A stretch of DNA of 64,000 nucleotides from Phallusia mammillata (taxonomy: Eukaryota; Chordata; Ascidiacea; Phlebobranchia; Ascidiidae). The DNA is taken from contig QLIY01000225.1 in assembly GCA_003260075.1 (NCBI GenBank), positions 1 through 64,000 of the forward strand, written 5' to 3'. Under the pieces are notes generated by a model, which saw only the letters and a list, made by a program, of their open reading frames with translations, had not been told where the DNA came from and searched no databases. Shown here one piece after another: positions 1 through 10,916 of the stretch (position 1 is the stretch's first letter; the number at the start of each line of letters is the position of its first letter). Both the position numbers and the translations under genes were made by a program.

Positions 1-295
1 AGATGCCTACTACTTGCGGGATAGATCCTGTACCAAACACTAAATGTTCTGTTTGCTTATTGCAATTTTGCTTTATTTATGCAACCACATTAAAACTTAT
101 TATTAATAACTTATTATTAACCTTATTAATAAAACATCAGTTCAGTGTGTGTGGTAGTGCAAAATTAAGCCCAGAAAATTTACTTAATTGGGCCAAAATC
201 GTATACTCTCCTTCTTCGCAAGCTAACGAATTTAGTGATTGGTTTTATTTTTATATTTTTATGGAAAACGGAGTATTACCACAATTTTTTCTTAC

Positions 296-761
296 CCTAA
301 TTCGGTCAATCGCAGCATCGAATCGTGCCTTGGTCTTGTATTGTCCAAGGCCTATCTCAGTTTTTATGAACCGTTGTCTGCGCCACGGCCTGTTCGGGTG
401 GAAGTAGGAATACTGCACCTATAATTAAAAAGAAATAAAGTTGGGAAGTGCAATCGCTATAAAAAGCTAAACTGAATAAAAAAAAATTTTTAACCAAGAA
501 ATTATCGGACAATTGAATTATATTTTTATGATAACAGTTGTGATTTGTTTATCTTGTCGGATTTATTGCAATTAGAGTCAACTTTGGAATTTTTCTTACG
601 ACTCCGATTTGAATGTGACCGTGACCGATGTGCATCCCTTCAGCGAGACGTTTTACCCATTCCTTGACAAGGTCAAAATTTGGTTTTGTCACAGACTTCG
701 ATCCATCGAGAACAAGCATCAAGTCAGTTTCCGCCAGACATTCTTCAAACATGATGTGTTG
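296..761 (-). CDS. Secreted VWA-domain protein, two internal exons
   Basis: Two minus-strand exons, 600-761 and 296-418, join in phase 0 and encode the first half of a von Willebrand factor A domain. The first exon holds the hydrophobic beta strand followed by the MIDAS-type motif DGSKS (DxSxS), which binds a divalent metal in this family, then an amphipathic helix. The second exon continues with an IGVVQYS strand and the typical TEIGLGQYKTKARFDAAIDRI segment type (ends near 296). Donors are GTAAGA in both cases. The rest of the domain should lie downstream, at or beyond the left edge; I could not place it. VWA domains of this sort mediate extracellular protein binding. The probable signal-peptide exon is at 1603-1684. 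Family call is firm, identity of the full protein is not. Confidence 0.72.
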
Positions 762-1602
762 CTTGGTTTTAATGCAGGTGATCATTAAAAATACGTTTGA
801 CTTAATTCCAGTTACATTGACACAGTGGTTTGGATGGTGCTTAAAACAGGTGGTTCGAGTCGCGCGGAGGTTTCGATAAAACGCTTGCGGTGTGTAGGTG
901 GCCGAAACTTTGACAACTGGCATGTTAGAGAGCATTATCTGCAAATTTGCACTCAGAATATACCTTTCAACACATTTTCCACAAATGCAACACACTTCAC
1001 ATATGATTTCATTCTCGTCGCGACATTAAAACAAAGTTGTGTAACATATCTAAACATCATACCACAAAAATCTTATCCGGTGTCCAACAAAAAAGTCTTG
1101 TTTGTCTACGCGAATTTTTAAGAACTTAAATGCATCTGTAATAGGCGCCACCGAGTCGCTATCGAAGGTGGGAAACTCAACTTAAAGTTAAATCATTGGC
1201 AACGTTGTGAATTTTGGCGGATATCCCAACCCACATAAAGCTACCAATTAATGTACTCTCCAGGCGAAATAACAGCAAGTAATGGAATTAAAACATAATG
1301 TTGTGACACTCAACGCATCGATTCTCTCCATTGCTTCACTGGTCGTGAAGCTGATGACCCTCAAATTTTTATCCTGCTGGGTGATATGGGTCGCGAGTAA
1401 CGTATCAAGTTACGCCATTTATTCTAAATAGTAATGCAGAGTATAATAATTCATTTGAATCTTTTATTATCGTTTACAACAAATCGCTCTATTGCCAATG
1501 TTATGTTTGAGACACTATATAGCGACTGTTGTATTAGATTTTTACTGTAATGAGTCACAAGAAATTAAACTACAGAACATTGAAATCATTATTATTTCAA
1601 AC
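762..1602. other. Unassigned stretch in the VWA gene
   Basis: Probably introns of the VWA gene. A minus-strand open frame continues upstream of 761 to about 995 but has no recognisable domain. At least one more exon is needed here to convert phase 1 to phase 0; I could not choose it. Confidence 0.3.
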
Positions 1603-1684
1603 CTTCTTCTTCATCAGCGTTCTGAGACTTTGTTTCCATAAACAATAAAGCGGTGGTGATCAGAAGCAAATAAAGACACTTCAT
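1603..1684 (-). CDS. Probable signal-peptide first exon
   Basis: A minus-strand ATG at 1684 opens a 27-codon reading frame with a basic start (MKC), a hydrophobic core (LYLLLITTALLF) and an acidic end (NADEEE). This is a textbook secretion signal. A possible donor (GTTTGA, weak) follows at 1602 in phase 1. Its position just upstream of the VWA exons on the same strand suggests it is the first exon of that gene, but the linking exon between 1603 and 761 was not identified. Without splicing the frame ends at a stop a few codons later. Confidence 0.5.
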
Positions 1685-2009
1685 AATGTCGATTTTTGTA
1701 CCTATTCTGTTACTTATCTAGAGACAAAGATGAACAACTAAACAAGCCATTTATTCTGCGTTGTTGGTCCTTAAAAGCAGGTTATAATTTCCAATTATCA
1801 CAGAAACTTCCTTAAGTTATTGTCTGATTTCACAATAAACTACGCTGAACTATAATGTGGTTAACGATCAAGTACGACAAATATCTTGGAAAAAAGAAGA
1901 GAAAAAATAGATGGGCCAATACAAATGACCTGCACTGACACCAAGCGGACGCATATTAAGATCGTTCCGTCGTCAATTAAATACACGTACACGTAGAAGT
2001 CCTTTAAAC

Positions 2010-2244
2010 CAGTGGTCGGCAACCGCCGGGCCGCGGCCCGGTACCGGTCCGCGACGAGTTCGTTACCGGGCCGTATAAATTTTTAGGTTAAATGCTTTAA
2101 ATCATTTTGTCCATGTATCCCGGGGATGATCAACTAATTTAAGCGTTTTTCATGTTAAATGATTCTAGTTTTTTAAAAGCCGGTCCGCGATAAAATTTCA
2201 GTTTTAAAAACGGTCCGCAGTAGGGATAAAGTTGCCGACCGCTG
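2010..2244. mobile_element. hAT-type MITE with 8-bp target duplication
   Basis: A 235-bp element starts CAGTGGTCGGCAAC and ends GTTGCCGACCGCTG, so the ends are inverted repeats with one mismatch. It is flanked on both sides by the identical 8-bp sequence CTTTAAAC (2002-2009 and 2245-2252). Eight-bp duplications and CAGTGG-like ends are hallmarks of the hAT superfamily. There is no coding capacity, so it is a non-autonomous element. The interior is rich in CCGGTCCGCG-like motifs. A second, truncated copy in the opposite orientation is at 29491-29762. Confidence 0.88.
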
Positions 2245-2252
2245 CTTTAAAC

Positions 2253-2355
2253 ACAATATCAAAATTTATAATATCACAACTCGAATTGTGTAGTTTAGGT
2301 ATAAATTACCAAGTGTGATGTAGGAAAAAAATATTGCGTTTGAGTCCCGCTCACT
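2253..2355. other. 3' flank of the TIR gene
   Basis: Short AT-rich spacer between the MITE and the TIR stop codon. Probably 3' untranslated region on the minus strand. No clear AATAAA signal was seen. Confidence 0.3.
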
Positions 2356-4934
2356 TTAATCAGCAGAATTTGAAATCTCCGAGGTCGGGTAAGACAGGAG
2401 ATATGTAAAAATTATTTCCAAACATGTAGTTTTATTAGAACCGACTTCTGTATAGATCATTATTTGGGGCAATTCAGCTAATGAGCAAGAAAACATGATA
2501 GCAACCCCCACAAAAAACATGCAATTGTAGCTTATTATCTGCCACAAACACTCAACTCCTACACTCAAAACAAAAGCGCTTCGGCAAACTGCAACACAAT
2601 GAGATACGCCCACTTCATGTCATATTAGTACACCAGAAAGATAATACGCTACACAATAACTTAACGGGCATAAAAGAGCAAATACAAACAAATTTGTTTA
2701 GGCGTCAAATATGACGAGTCACTTTATTCGGTCGTATGTGAGAGGTATTGCATTATTAGCAAGAATATTCTTCTTTTCTTTACAAAACAACGCAAACTGA
2801 AGATTTCATAGGTTTTGTTTGGCTTGGTTTTGACCGATTGACACTTTGACGTGGTTTTAACATTGAAAGTCGAGTGCCCCCCCCCCAACAAAAATCTATG
2901 TAGATCGTCCCAGATATAATAAAATCTGTAAAAATTAAAGTTGTAATTTCGTAGTAAAGGATCTTGCTAGTGAAACTGGTGTTTACATTTGATTTTGGGA
3001 TAGTTAAAAAAGCGGTCTTTCGTAACCGTCAAACCTTTTGTTGTGTTATATGTTTCACTGTTTAGAAAAGAAAAAAAATCATATCATTATAAAACGATAA
3101 TCTCGCCATGGTTTTTACAAAAAATTTATGCGGTACCAAGTTGCGGTTTTGTTGTAGAGTACAGTACATGGCAGTTAACATACTCCATAACCGATGTAAT
3201 AAGTTTTAATAAGTTACTAAACTTCAACGCTCTACTGAAAACATATTTTACCGACAGCTCCGCTCGGACGATAGTTTTCCTCCACAAGAATAGGTATGAT
3301 GTGTTTATTTTTCATCGCAGCGTGTTTGGCTTCTTTCATGGCATTCGCACTGTTTTCATAATCCCCTGATAGACACGCAATAACCACGTCGGACTGTCTT
3401 ACTGCTTTCTCCATACTTTCGTACATATCACCTTCCATATCTTTTTTATCCAACCAAACTTGAAACCCTGCTCGTCTCAAGTTCTTGTAAATCTGTTTGA
3501 CGCCACAAAAAGATGTAAATCAAATTGAGCAAGTAAATCTATATGTATGTTGTTTATTAGCCACAAAATGTGACCAAATCATTACTGTTTTTTTAGATGT
3601 GCTTGATGTTAACCGATAATAGTGTATTGTTAAACAATAGTGTCAACTAATTAGAAGGTTGTAGTGAGCGATTCAACAAAAAGAAAATGATACGAAATAG
3701 ATATCATTGTGGTCAAAACTGAATATTTTTATATTTTGTACCTTGTTTACAATTGAAGAAGAGTTCCAATTGTAACTTAGCATCACTTTGGGAAAATAGG
3801 TGGAAGAGCTATCATCTGATGCAGAACTGACATCCGATAAAGAACTGTCACTGCTGTCATCAGATGTTGGACTTACTGTCTTTGATGGTTGAGGTTGTGG
3901 ATGTGAAATCGGGTCTGTCGATACATTTGGCGCATATGGAGATTGGTCATCTAAACAATTCATAAATGTAGGAAAATAGTATCCAATTTGATACAGCGGA
4001 ATATTTCCTATCGTTCCTATCAGCAGAAAATTACGGTTTTTTGAACTTTGAGTCAACTTAGGCTCCACTTTGGGTGCTTAAAAATACAATAAGCAGTGTG
4101 TTTCAATACAATAAAATTGCACACTGAATAATAATACCACAAACTGACTGACAATATGGTTAAACAACTTACTATTAATTGGCAAATTGGTTTCATTTGT
4201 TGAACTTACATATTTACTCTCAACGATTGATTGTCATACAGAGTTGCGATTGGTTGTCATACATAATAAAATATTAGATATATTACAACAAAGCAAGTTA
4301 ATGTGCTGGATTGGATAAATTATTTAACTACATTCTGCAAATCTTTATTTTGTATGTGTAAGGTATTGTTTGATTTTTGATAGGTGTAGTGCGTCAGCTA
4401 ACAAAAAATGTATAATGGTTGCAGCCAATACACATAATAACAAGCATTGCCGTTTCCACCTAAAATAAGATTGGAACACGTACTGGAGAGAAGACATTCC
4501 GAAGAGATATAGGGATGTAAATTCCGGCTTTCCGAAATAAATCGGCATACGATCACAGCATTGTCGTATTGCACATACTACATAAAGGTGACGTTTTCCA
4601 AGCCTTACTGCAAGACACCGATCACCTAATGTTTCACTGCCGAACGACTGGAATTGCAGGGGCTATATGAAACACCCATACACCCACACACACCGACCAA
4701 GCAAGCACTGTTTTCAAGAGGACAAAAAGTGGTTTCGTACCACAAAAAAACTGCAATATAGGTTATTAATTAGGTGCACATTTTAAAAACAAACAACTAC
4801 TTACAGTTATTGGTAATCTTGACATCTTTTGCTCCAATTGGACTGTTTACAATGTTGGCGTTATCACCAAACGATATGTTCATTTGTCGTTTTTGCATCA
4901 GTTCATCTGACTTTAATTTGACATTGCGTAAAAG
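2356..4934 (-). CDS. TIR-domain protein (5' end not resolved)
   Basis: Four minus-strand exons connect in phase: 4805-4934, 3742-4076, 3252-3492 and 2356-2477 (stop at 2356), giving at least 275 codons. The second exon encodes a Ser/Asp/Pro-rich, probably disordered stretch that leads into the first TIR strand (KVMLSYNWNSSS). The third exon holds the TIR core: LRRAGFQVWLDKKDM, then DVVIACLSGDY and the helix AMKEAKHAA. The last exon gives the closing strand (IMIYTEV). The Glu in MKEAKHA sits where NAD-cleaving TIR domains such as SARM1 carry their catalytic Glu; activity is inference. The first exon encodes an Asn/Gly-rich segment (see findings). The sequence looks most like invertebrate cytosolic TIR proteins rather than Toll receptors, and no membrane segment is visible. 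The final exon rests on phase and a strong acceptor, not on strong similarity. Confidence 0.8.
2877..2886. repeat. Ten-base poly-C run
   Basis: Exactly ten C, the complement of the junction runs elsewhere, in the intron between the last two TIR exons. The flanks are not copies of each other. Confidence 0.6.
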
Positions 4935-4935
4935 C

Positions 4936-5417
4936 TAACAACCAGATACGGGATCACTAGCTACTTCGATAGAAGTCACAACACCGAGTTCACACAAAAG
5001 AGAAAACACAAAGGCTGGAAAATGTGAACTGGGCTAGAAAGTAAACCCCGCGCTAAAGCGCATCAACAATGGGTGTTATGTTATGGTACTTCTTGTGTTG
5101 GGTGTTTCTGGTTTTAGATTTCGTTTCCATTCCGAAAAATAATCGAAAACTTCGATTGACTTTTTCGTTTCGGTTTTGTAAAACACAATATTAGTAAGTT
5201 ATATAAAATCCGTGAAAATATTTAAATGTTAGTTTTTTTGGTTGGATATTGTTTACACCCCTTTTTAAAGATATTTTATAACATTACGTAAATTTTGCGA
5301 CAAACTTGATGGTGTTTTGTCGTCACGTGACAAAGCGACAATGGTAAAATGGTTTCGTCAATTATTTGAAGAAAACAAGAGCGTTGCTGTAACCCCGCTA
5401 GGCATTCGAAGCAATAA
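4936..5417. repeat. Duplicated segment, copy 1 (haplotype A)
   Basis: This 482-bp segment is repeated at 5419-6087 with scattered single-base differences, directly after a single N at 5418. Both copies start TAACAACCAGATACGG and end GGCATTCGAAGCAATAA. The N and the allele-like differences indicate two haplotypes placed in tandem. Confidence 0.85.
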
Positions 5418-5418
5418 N

Positions 5419-6087
5419 TAACAACCAGATACGGGATCACTAGCTACTTCGATAGAAGTCACAACACCGAGTTCACACAAAAGAGAAAACACAAAGGCTG
5501 GAAAATGTGAACTGGTCTAGAAAGTAAACCCCGCGCTAAAGCGCATCAACAATGGGTGTTTTGTGTGTGTTTCGCCGCCCTTTTCGCTTTATAATAACTT
5601 GTGTTTGCAATGTATGTCATTACCCTGATGAAGGTGTTTCGTATGGGACATCGAAACGTTGGCACAGTAGAATAAAAAACTGCCGGAAGAGCTGAAAATT
5701 TTGTTGATACGTTATGCCTGGCAGCAACAGTGTATTCAATGGGTGTTATGTTATGGGGTATTTCTTGTGTTGGGTGTTTCTGGTTTTAGGTTTCTTTTCT
5801 ATTCCGAAAAATAATCGAAAACTTCGATTGACTTTTTTGTTTCGGTTTTGTAAAACACAATATTAGTAAGTTATATAAAATCCGTGAAAATGTTTAAATG
5901 ATAGTTTTTTTTGGGGGTTGGATATTGTTTACACCCCTTTTTAAAGATATTTTATAACATTACGTAAATTTTGCGAAAAACTTGATGGTGTTTTGTCGTC
6001 ACGTGACAAAGCGACAATGGCAAAATGGTTTCGTCAATTAGAGAACAAGAGCGTTGCTGTAACCCCGCTAGGCATTCGAAGCAATAA
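5419..6087. repeat. Duplicated segment, copy 2 with insertion
   Basis: Second copy of 4936-5417. It differs by single bases, small indels and a 187-bp insertion (5561-5747) that copy 1 lacks. The sequence after 6087 has no counterpart after copy 1, as expected for two overlapping contig ends. Confidence 0.85.
5561..5747. mobile_element. 187-bp insertion with 11-bp target duplication
   Basis: Relative to the empty site in copy 1 (CAATGGGTGTT before ATGTTATGG), this copy has CAATGGGTGTT at 5550-5560 and again at 5737-5747, with about 176 bp between. That is the footprint of a transposition event. No inverted termini or poly-A tail are seen. Inside, 5625-5658 reads CTGATGAAGG ... CGAAACGTTGG, a motif shared by many animal retroelement ends and reminiscent of a hammerhead ribozyme core. 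The element class is not resolved. Confidence 0.7.
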
Positions 6088-6611
6088 ATAAAATCCAGCA
6101 GAGGGCAGGCGCGAACAATTATTCATCTCAAACTGAGCGCGCGAGAGACAATTGTCTGAAAGCGGCGTGTTGTGTTAAACTTGCTGCTGGAAGGGCTGAT
6201 AAGCGGCGCTTCGGTCAGTTGTTTGAGAAGTGCTGTGAAATTGTGTGCAGGGTAAAGCTCAAGACCAAAAATACTTAACGACTGAATTAGGAACATGCTA
6301 TCGTGTTAAATAGAGGCACAGTTTAGTTTTATGCTGCATTTTCAGGATGTATAACTTAAACAGAATCAGCATGGCAATTCCAGCAGGTTTGTCTAAATAG
6401 AATTGTAAGCAGTCAATAATAAAACTGTGGTAAGTCTCATCTAAAAGATTTGCTACTGACAATGCTGAATCAGTAAGCTATATAGTGCTTTCCCTGTTCA
6501 GCACTGCACTGTTTCAAGTTAACATTACCCCAAGGCACTTTTGATGTTTAAAGGCTGTTTTAGGCTACAGTGATAATTACTTTGCCTTTGCTGTTGGTTT
6601 AATGGTTCCAA
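6088..6611. other. Spacer upstream of candidate kazrin exon
   Basis: No coding signal recognised. May include a promoter for the candidate first exon at 6612. Confidence 0.2.
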
Positions 6612-6672
6612 ATGGAAGACGCTGTGCCAGACAATGAATCAAAATCAGCTTCAAAAGAATATTTGTCTACCG
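6612..6672 (+). CDS. Candidate alternative first exon of kazrin
   Basis: An ATG at 6612, preceded in frame by a stop at 6600-6602, opens 20 codons (MEDAVPDNESKSASKEYLST) followed by a strong donor, CCG|GTAAGT. The exon ends in phase 1 with a G, exactly as needed to splice to the kazrin exon at 13579. The peptide is acidic and Ser-rich with no known domain. The link is inferred from phase and strand only; the next plus-strand exon of any kind that I can see is that of kazrin. Confidence 0.4.
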
Positions 6673-9600
6673 GTAAGTTTGTTTGTTCATCTTACGTTGT
6701 AAACTTGATAATGTTTGCCATGGAGGGTTTCGCCAGCAACTGCTGATTTCAGCTAGTCTAAGCCCCTTTGCCGTCGTTTATTGTTTCAAAATAGACATTT
6801 TTGTAGCAGTTATGTGACACGCAAAGGAAGCCAAACACACATACGCTCTAGGTGTTTAGCGTCAAACAATTCTCCAAGTTATTTGAGCCGACTGTCCACT
6901 GTTCAATAGTCGGCTAGACGTCAGTTTGGTGGTAGACATAAGGGTGTAAATCCTGGGAAACTGGCACTGTGATGTATCTGTGTAAATTCTCGTCTGTCAT
7001 GGACACCCGTTGTGCACTTTTGAATGAGTTCTTACCTATGTGTTGACTATGGACAAATCGCTTTGTGCGCACAAGTAGCTTGGAATGTGTAGTGCTTTTC
7101 ATTAGCAGTTCCAGTAAAAACAATTCAACGCAAGGTGTGCGCTGGGGCAAAGACAAACAATCCCAAAGAACGAAAGCCTGTTTTATCTTTGCTTAGAGGA
7201 CAGTTCGATGTGGCAGTATCGCATTTAAAACGGCGTCAGCCGTTTATCGCAGCGGTTGTGCCTAATGACAATGGCGAGTCGTGCTTGTTCGTCCACTTCT
7301 GTCTCAAGTAGTTGTGCCCTCCAACACTACAATTTGTGTTTAACATCGCATGCCAATGAGGATGTGGCATCTCCTCCATTGAAATAACAAGCTTGAGCAA
7401 TTTAACATGGGCAGGAATGTGCAGTATTGTTTGTTTGGTTACGTTTCCTAAAACTTAGTTTTGCGTTTGCAGTCCTAAACTAGTTTGATTAAAAATTCGA
7501 GGCAATGTTAAAATACTTACAACTTTCCCAAACAGATTTTTGGTGAAGAGCCAATTATATGTGTGATAAATAATGTTATCTTCATACATGTGGTTGGGGT
7601 GGGCATTACAATAGTTTCAATGTGATAAGGTGTTCTGGTCTAATGTCGGTATAATAACATGTATGCATACTCAATTTACGCCATGAATTGTTATGAATGT
7701 CAGTCTGTTGATTAAGTGATTTTTTACTCTACATACATGCACTTTTATTCGCGTCCAAAAGCCATTTATTTCGTTTAAGAAGCCTCCAAATCGAATGCGA
7801 AAAACGAGTTTTTGTTTGGGATGCCAGATACGGTCTCTGCACTTACGATTGGCGCTTTGCTGCGACCCCGGGCGTTGCAACTTTGCAAGGTTGAACCGCG
7901 TCGCGTTTTGCATTGACTTATTTGGTCAACACTTCGAAAAATGCTCACTCCGGAACCACAGCTGATGGACAGCGCTTTGAAGTCATTAATCGTATAATCC
8001 GCCATTGGCATTAATTTGCAAATGACAGGAATTTGCGTGGAGGGTCACGTTGAAGTATCTGTCAGCTTCAGGCCGATTTGATGTGGTTTGGGTTTTGTAG
8101 CATGGTTTGCATTTGGTCTGACTAAAGATGAACGTCACAAGCGTTTCTACATCTTGACGTACTCCCAACGGCAAGCATTAAAAAATACGTTTTGACGTAG
8201 TATGAAACCGAATCAAATCATTCCAAATGGTGCATATATGCATTGCGTCGTATAATTGCATAATATTTCTCGCATTCTTACACAAAGAAAAAATGACGCA
8301 ATGCCTGTCGTGTCGATGCACTTCTAACAGGCTTTTCAACTTCACGAAGCTATGATAGCAAAAGCCCACTTGGCCTGTAGAGTTGGGTCAGTTTGAACAA
8401 CCCTTGCAGCGTGCTTGGGCAAGCCAAACGTTAGCCAAAGAACAAGTACGAATCCAAAAGTCAAGTTGACAGATGTACAAACTCCCTCACTCCATAGCAA
8501 GCTCTCCAGAGAGCCATTTAACCAAGCAGACGCTTAGACATGGAATGTTGTTGCCGTTTGCTCGAAGTTGAACTTGCTCAGACGAGATTTGAAGAGTGTT
8601 AGCATGTTTGTTGTTTTTGTTGCAGTCGCAGTTTAGCCTACAAATAACCTACTGTATTTTTGGTATGATCGTTTTGTCATATTATCCTAGCAAAAATTTA
8701 AAAAAAGGTTTAAGTTTATTTAAGCTCGGTCTCTGACCAGTATATTGCAACAACTTATTCGAAAGCTTTTTTATACGGTAGTAAACTTTTTACCTTGCTG
8801 CTTTGATTACGGAAATGTCACAGTTTGGTTGCTTGAAAATCGTCCGATTTGATTTAATTTTATCTGCATGACATGTTCCACCATTTTAGACTATAGTTTC
8901 CGATTTTAGTTATTACTCTCTAACGCTTCACTGAACTTTAACGGGACTCGGGTATTTATTGCTGCAATGACATTGCAACACTGGGCATCTAAAGCTTCTT
9001 TGAGCTATCAGGCAGGTGCAGAGCTATAGAAAAACAGAAATTAAGTTAGACGCTTTCCAGCAAATGAATAGATGCTGGACCGACAGCTCAATGGATTTAT
9101 GTCACCCATGAAGCTTTCGGAGGAAGTCGGTTTATTTTCTTTACTCAGTTCAATAGGGTCAGGACCTGGTTTGATCAAAGCTCCAAGCGTCGCTTTTGCA
9201 TTTGGCGTCAGTTGAACTTTTCACTGCATTGCTACAAATAGGGACCGTCTGATCTCTAATATAAGCAGGACATTAATATAAGTTTTACTGTAAAAACGTA
9301 GGGAAAGCTTACTGAAATTGCGAGGCGAAGTCTTCTTGCTACGGGGGTTGTACTATTTGTATAAGTGCAAATAATCTCGCTTTACGTTTTTATTTTGCGC
9401 TTTCAACGTAGTGCATGCAATGGTTTACTAATGGTTTTATTTTCTGTAACATTTTCACAGAAACTTGTTTCGAAACGTTTTTTTGTAACCGAATGTCAAC
9501 TAAACCTATCGTTGCGATCGGTTTATGAAATTTCAAGGCGGTTTAAACTACTCTGTTATATTGTTTCCGGCTTTAAAACATCCGTGTTAATTTACCTTGC

Positions 9601-10916
9601 AACAAAAAAAAACGTTGCAAGTCGCCTGGTGATATTATTTACCCAACGCGACGTAGTTACGAAAAGCTGTGGTGTCACTGTGAATAGGTTGCCTGGGAAC
9701 GGCGGCGCATAAGTACCAATTAACAATTTGCTGCTCACAATTAACGACCCAAATCCCGGCCGACATCGTACGTGATTTGCCCCGCTCCTATTCTTGTCGC
9801 TCTGTGGTACTTCAAAGAGCTTCAGGGGGACCTTCGTGAAACACCAGACGCTAAAGTATACATATCAAAAAGTTTTGACATTTATGATTTATGTTTAACT
9901 TAGCCGCAGCTTGTTTAGACTTCTGCCAAGCACAGCTGCTTACGCAAACAGATTTAAGTTTAACTTTAATTTTTTTCTTGTTTAGGGCAGTCGGCTGTTA
10001 AGGTATTTTGTGTGTCGCCGCTTGGCAATAAATGTACACTATAATCAACAACCTAAAAGATTCTTATGAAGCCAGTTGTCAGTACTTACAGATAAATCAT
10101 TCGTTCAACAAACGTTGCGCTTTTATTCGTCTAGTTTGGCAAAATTTTAATGAAAGGCAAGCACATTGGCCATGTCTTTTTAGTACATGTATAACGGTTT
10201 CAAATACTTTATGGTGTGTGTATAACATTGCGCAATGCAATTAACTTAAAACGGTACATGGTTTTGGCGCTGTTTACCAGATCCTGGAACATCCTGTTAG
10301 CATTGACTGTGCACCACGCGTAATGTTTGCTCTTAGCTAACAACGGGACAACGCGAACCCGTGTTTTCAAGCAACTGCGCGTGTGGCAAGGCCTTTGTGA
10401 CGTAGACAATATCTTGCCGGTGTATGTTGTTGTGTTGGCAGGTCAGGAACAGGCGTTTAATTCGTCTGGCGCAAAAGCAAACAAATGCTGCCTTGCCCCT
10501 CTGCCCGTTGGCGGCTTTTGGCGCACAGTAGGACAGCGGAGATAATCTCTTCTGTTTCAACAAACAGCTTTGGCACTCGATTGTGTTTGGCGACGCCCTT
10601 TTTCTGTTATACTGTCGCGACGTAGGTGAAACCTTCTACTGTTGATAACAATCCGCAATCAATAGTGTACAGCAGTCAACAAGCTTGTCTATTACGACGC
10701 AAGTGCTAGTTTGTTATCCCAGAGGACTGACAGTCGAGATGCAGGTTGTTTTGACGGAGAATTGAAGTATTTAAACGTTCACCTGTGCAAGAGCGTAATC
10801 GAGCGGTTTGTATTTTATGCAGCTCAAATAGGGATTGCTTGAACACACAAGTACAGTCCTCAACTCTGTCTTATCTCCTAACTCACACCAGCTCAAGTGC
10901 TTGTCGAGTCGGCAAA
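6673..10916. other. No gene recognised
   Basis: About 4.2 kb with only short overlapping open frames on both strands and no domain, RNA gene or transposon that I can support. If the exon at 6612 is real, this is the first intron of kazrin. Confidence 0.3.

Noticed and set aside
3-407. 134-codon plus-strand open frame at the left edge
   Set aside because: It overlaps the minus-strand VWA exon 296-418, which has clear domain similarity and correct splice sites.
9365-9712. 115-codon plus-strand frame
   Set aside because: No domain or homology recognised and no supporting splice or regulatory signals.
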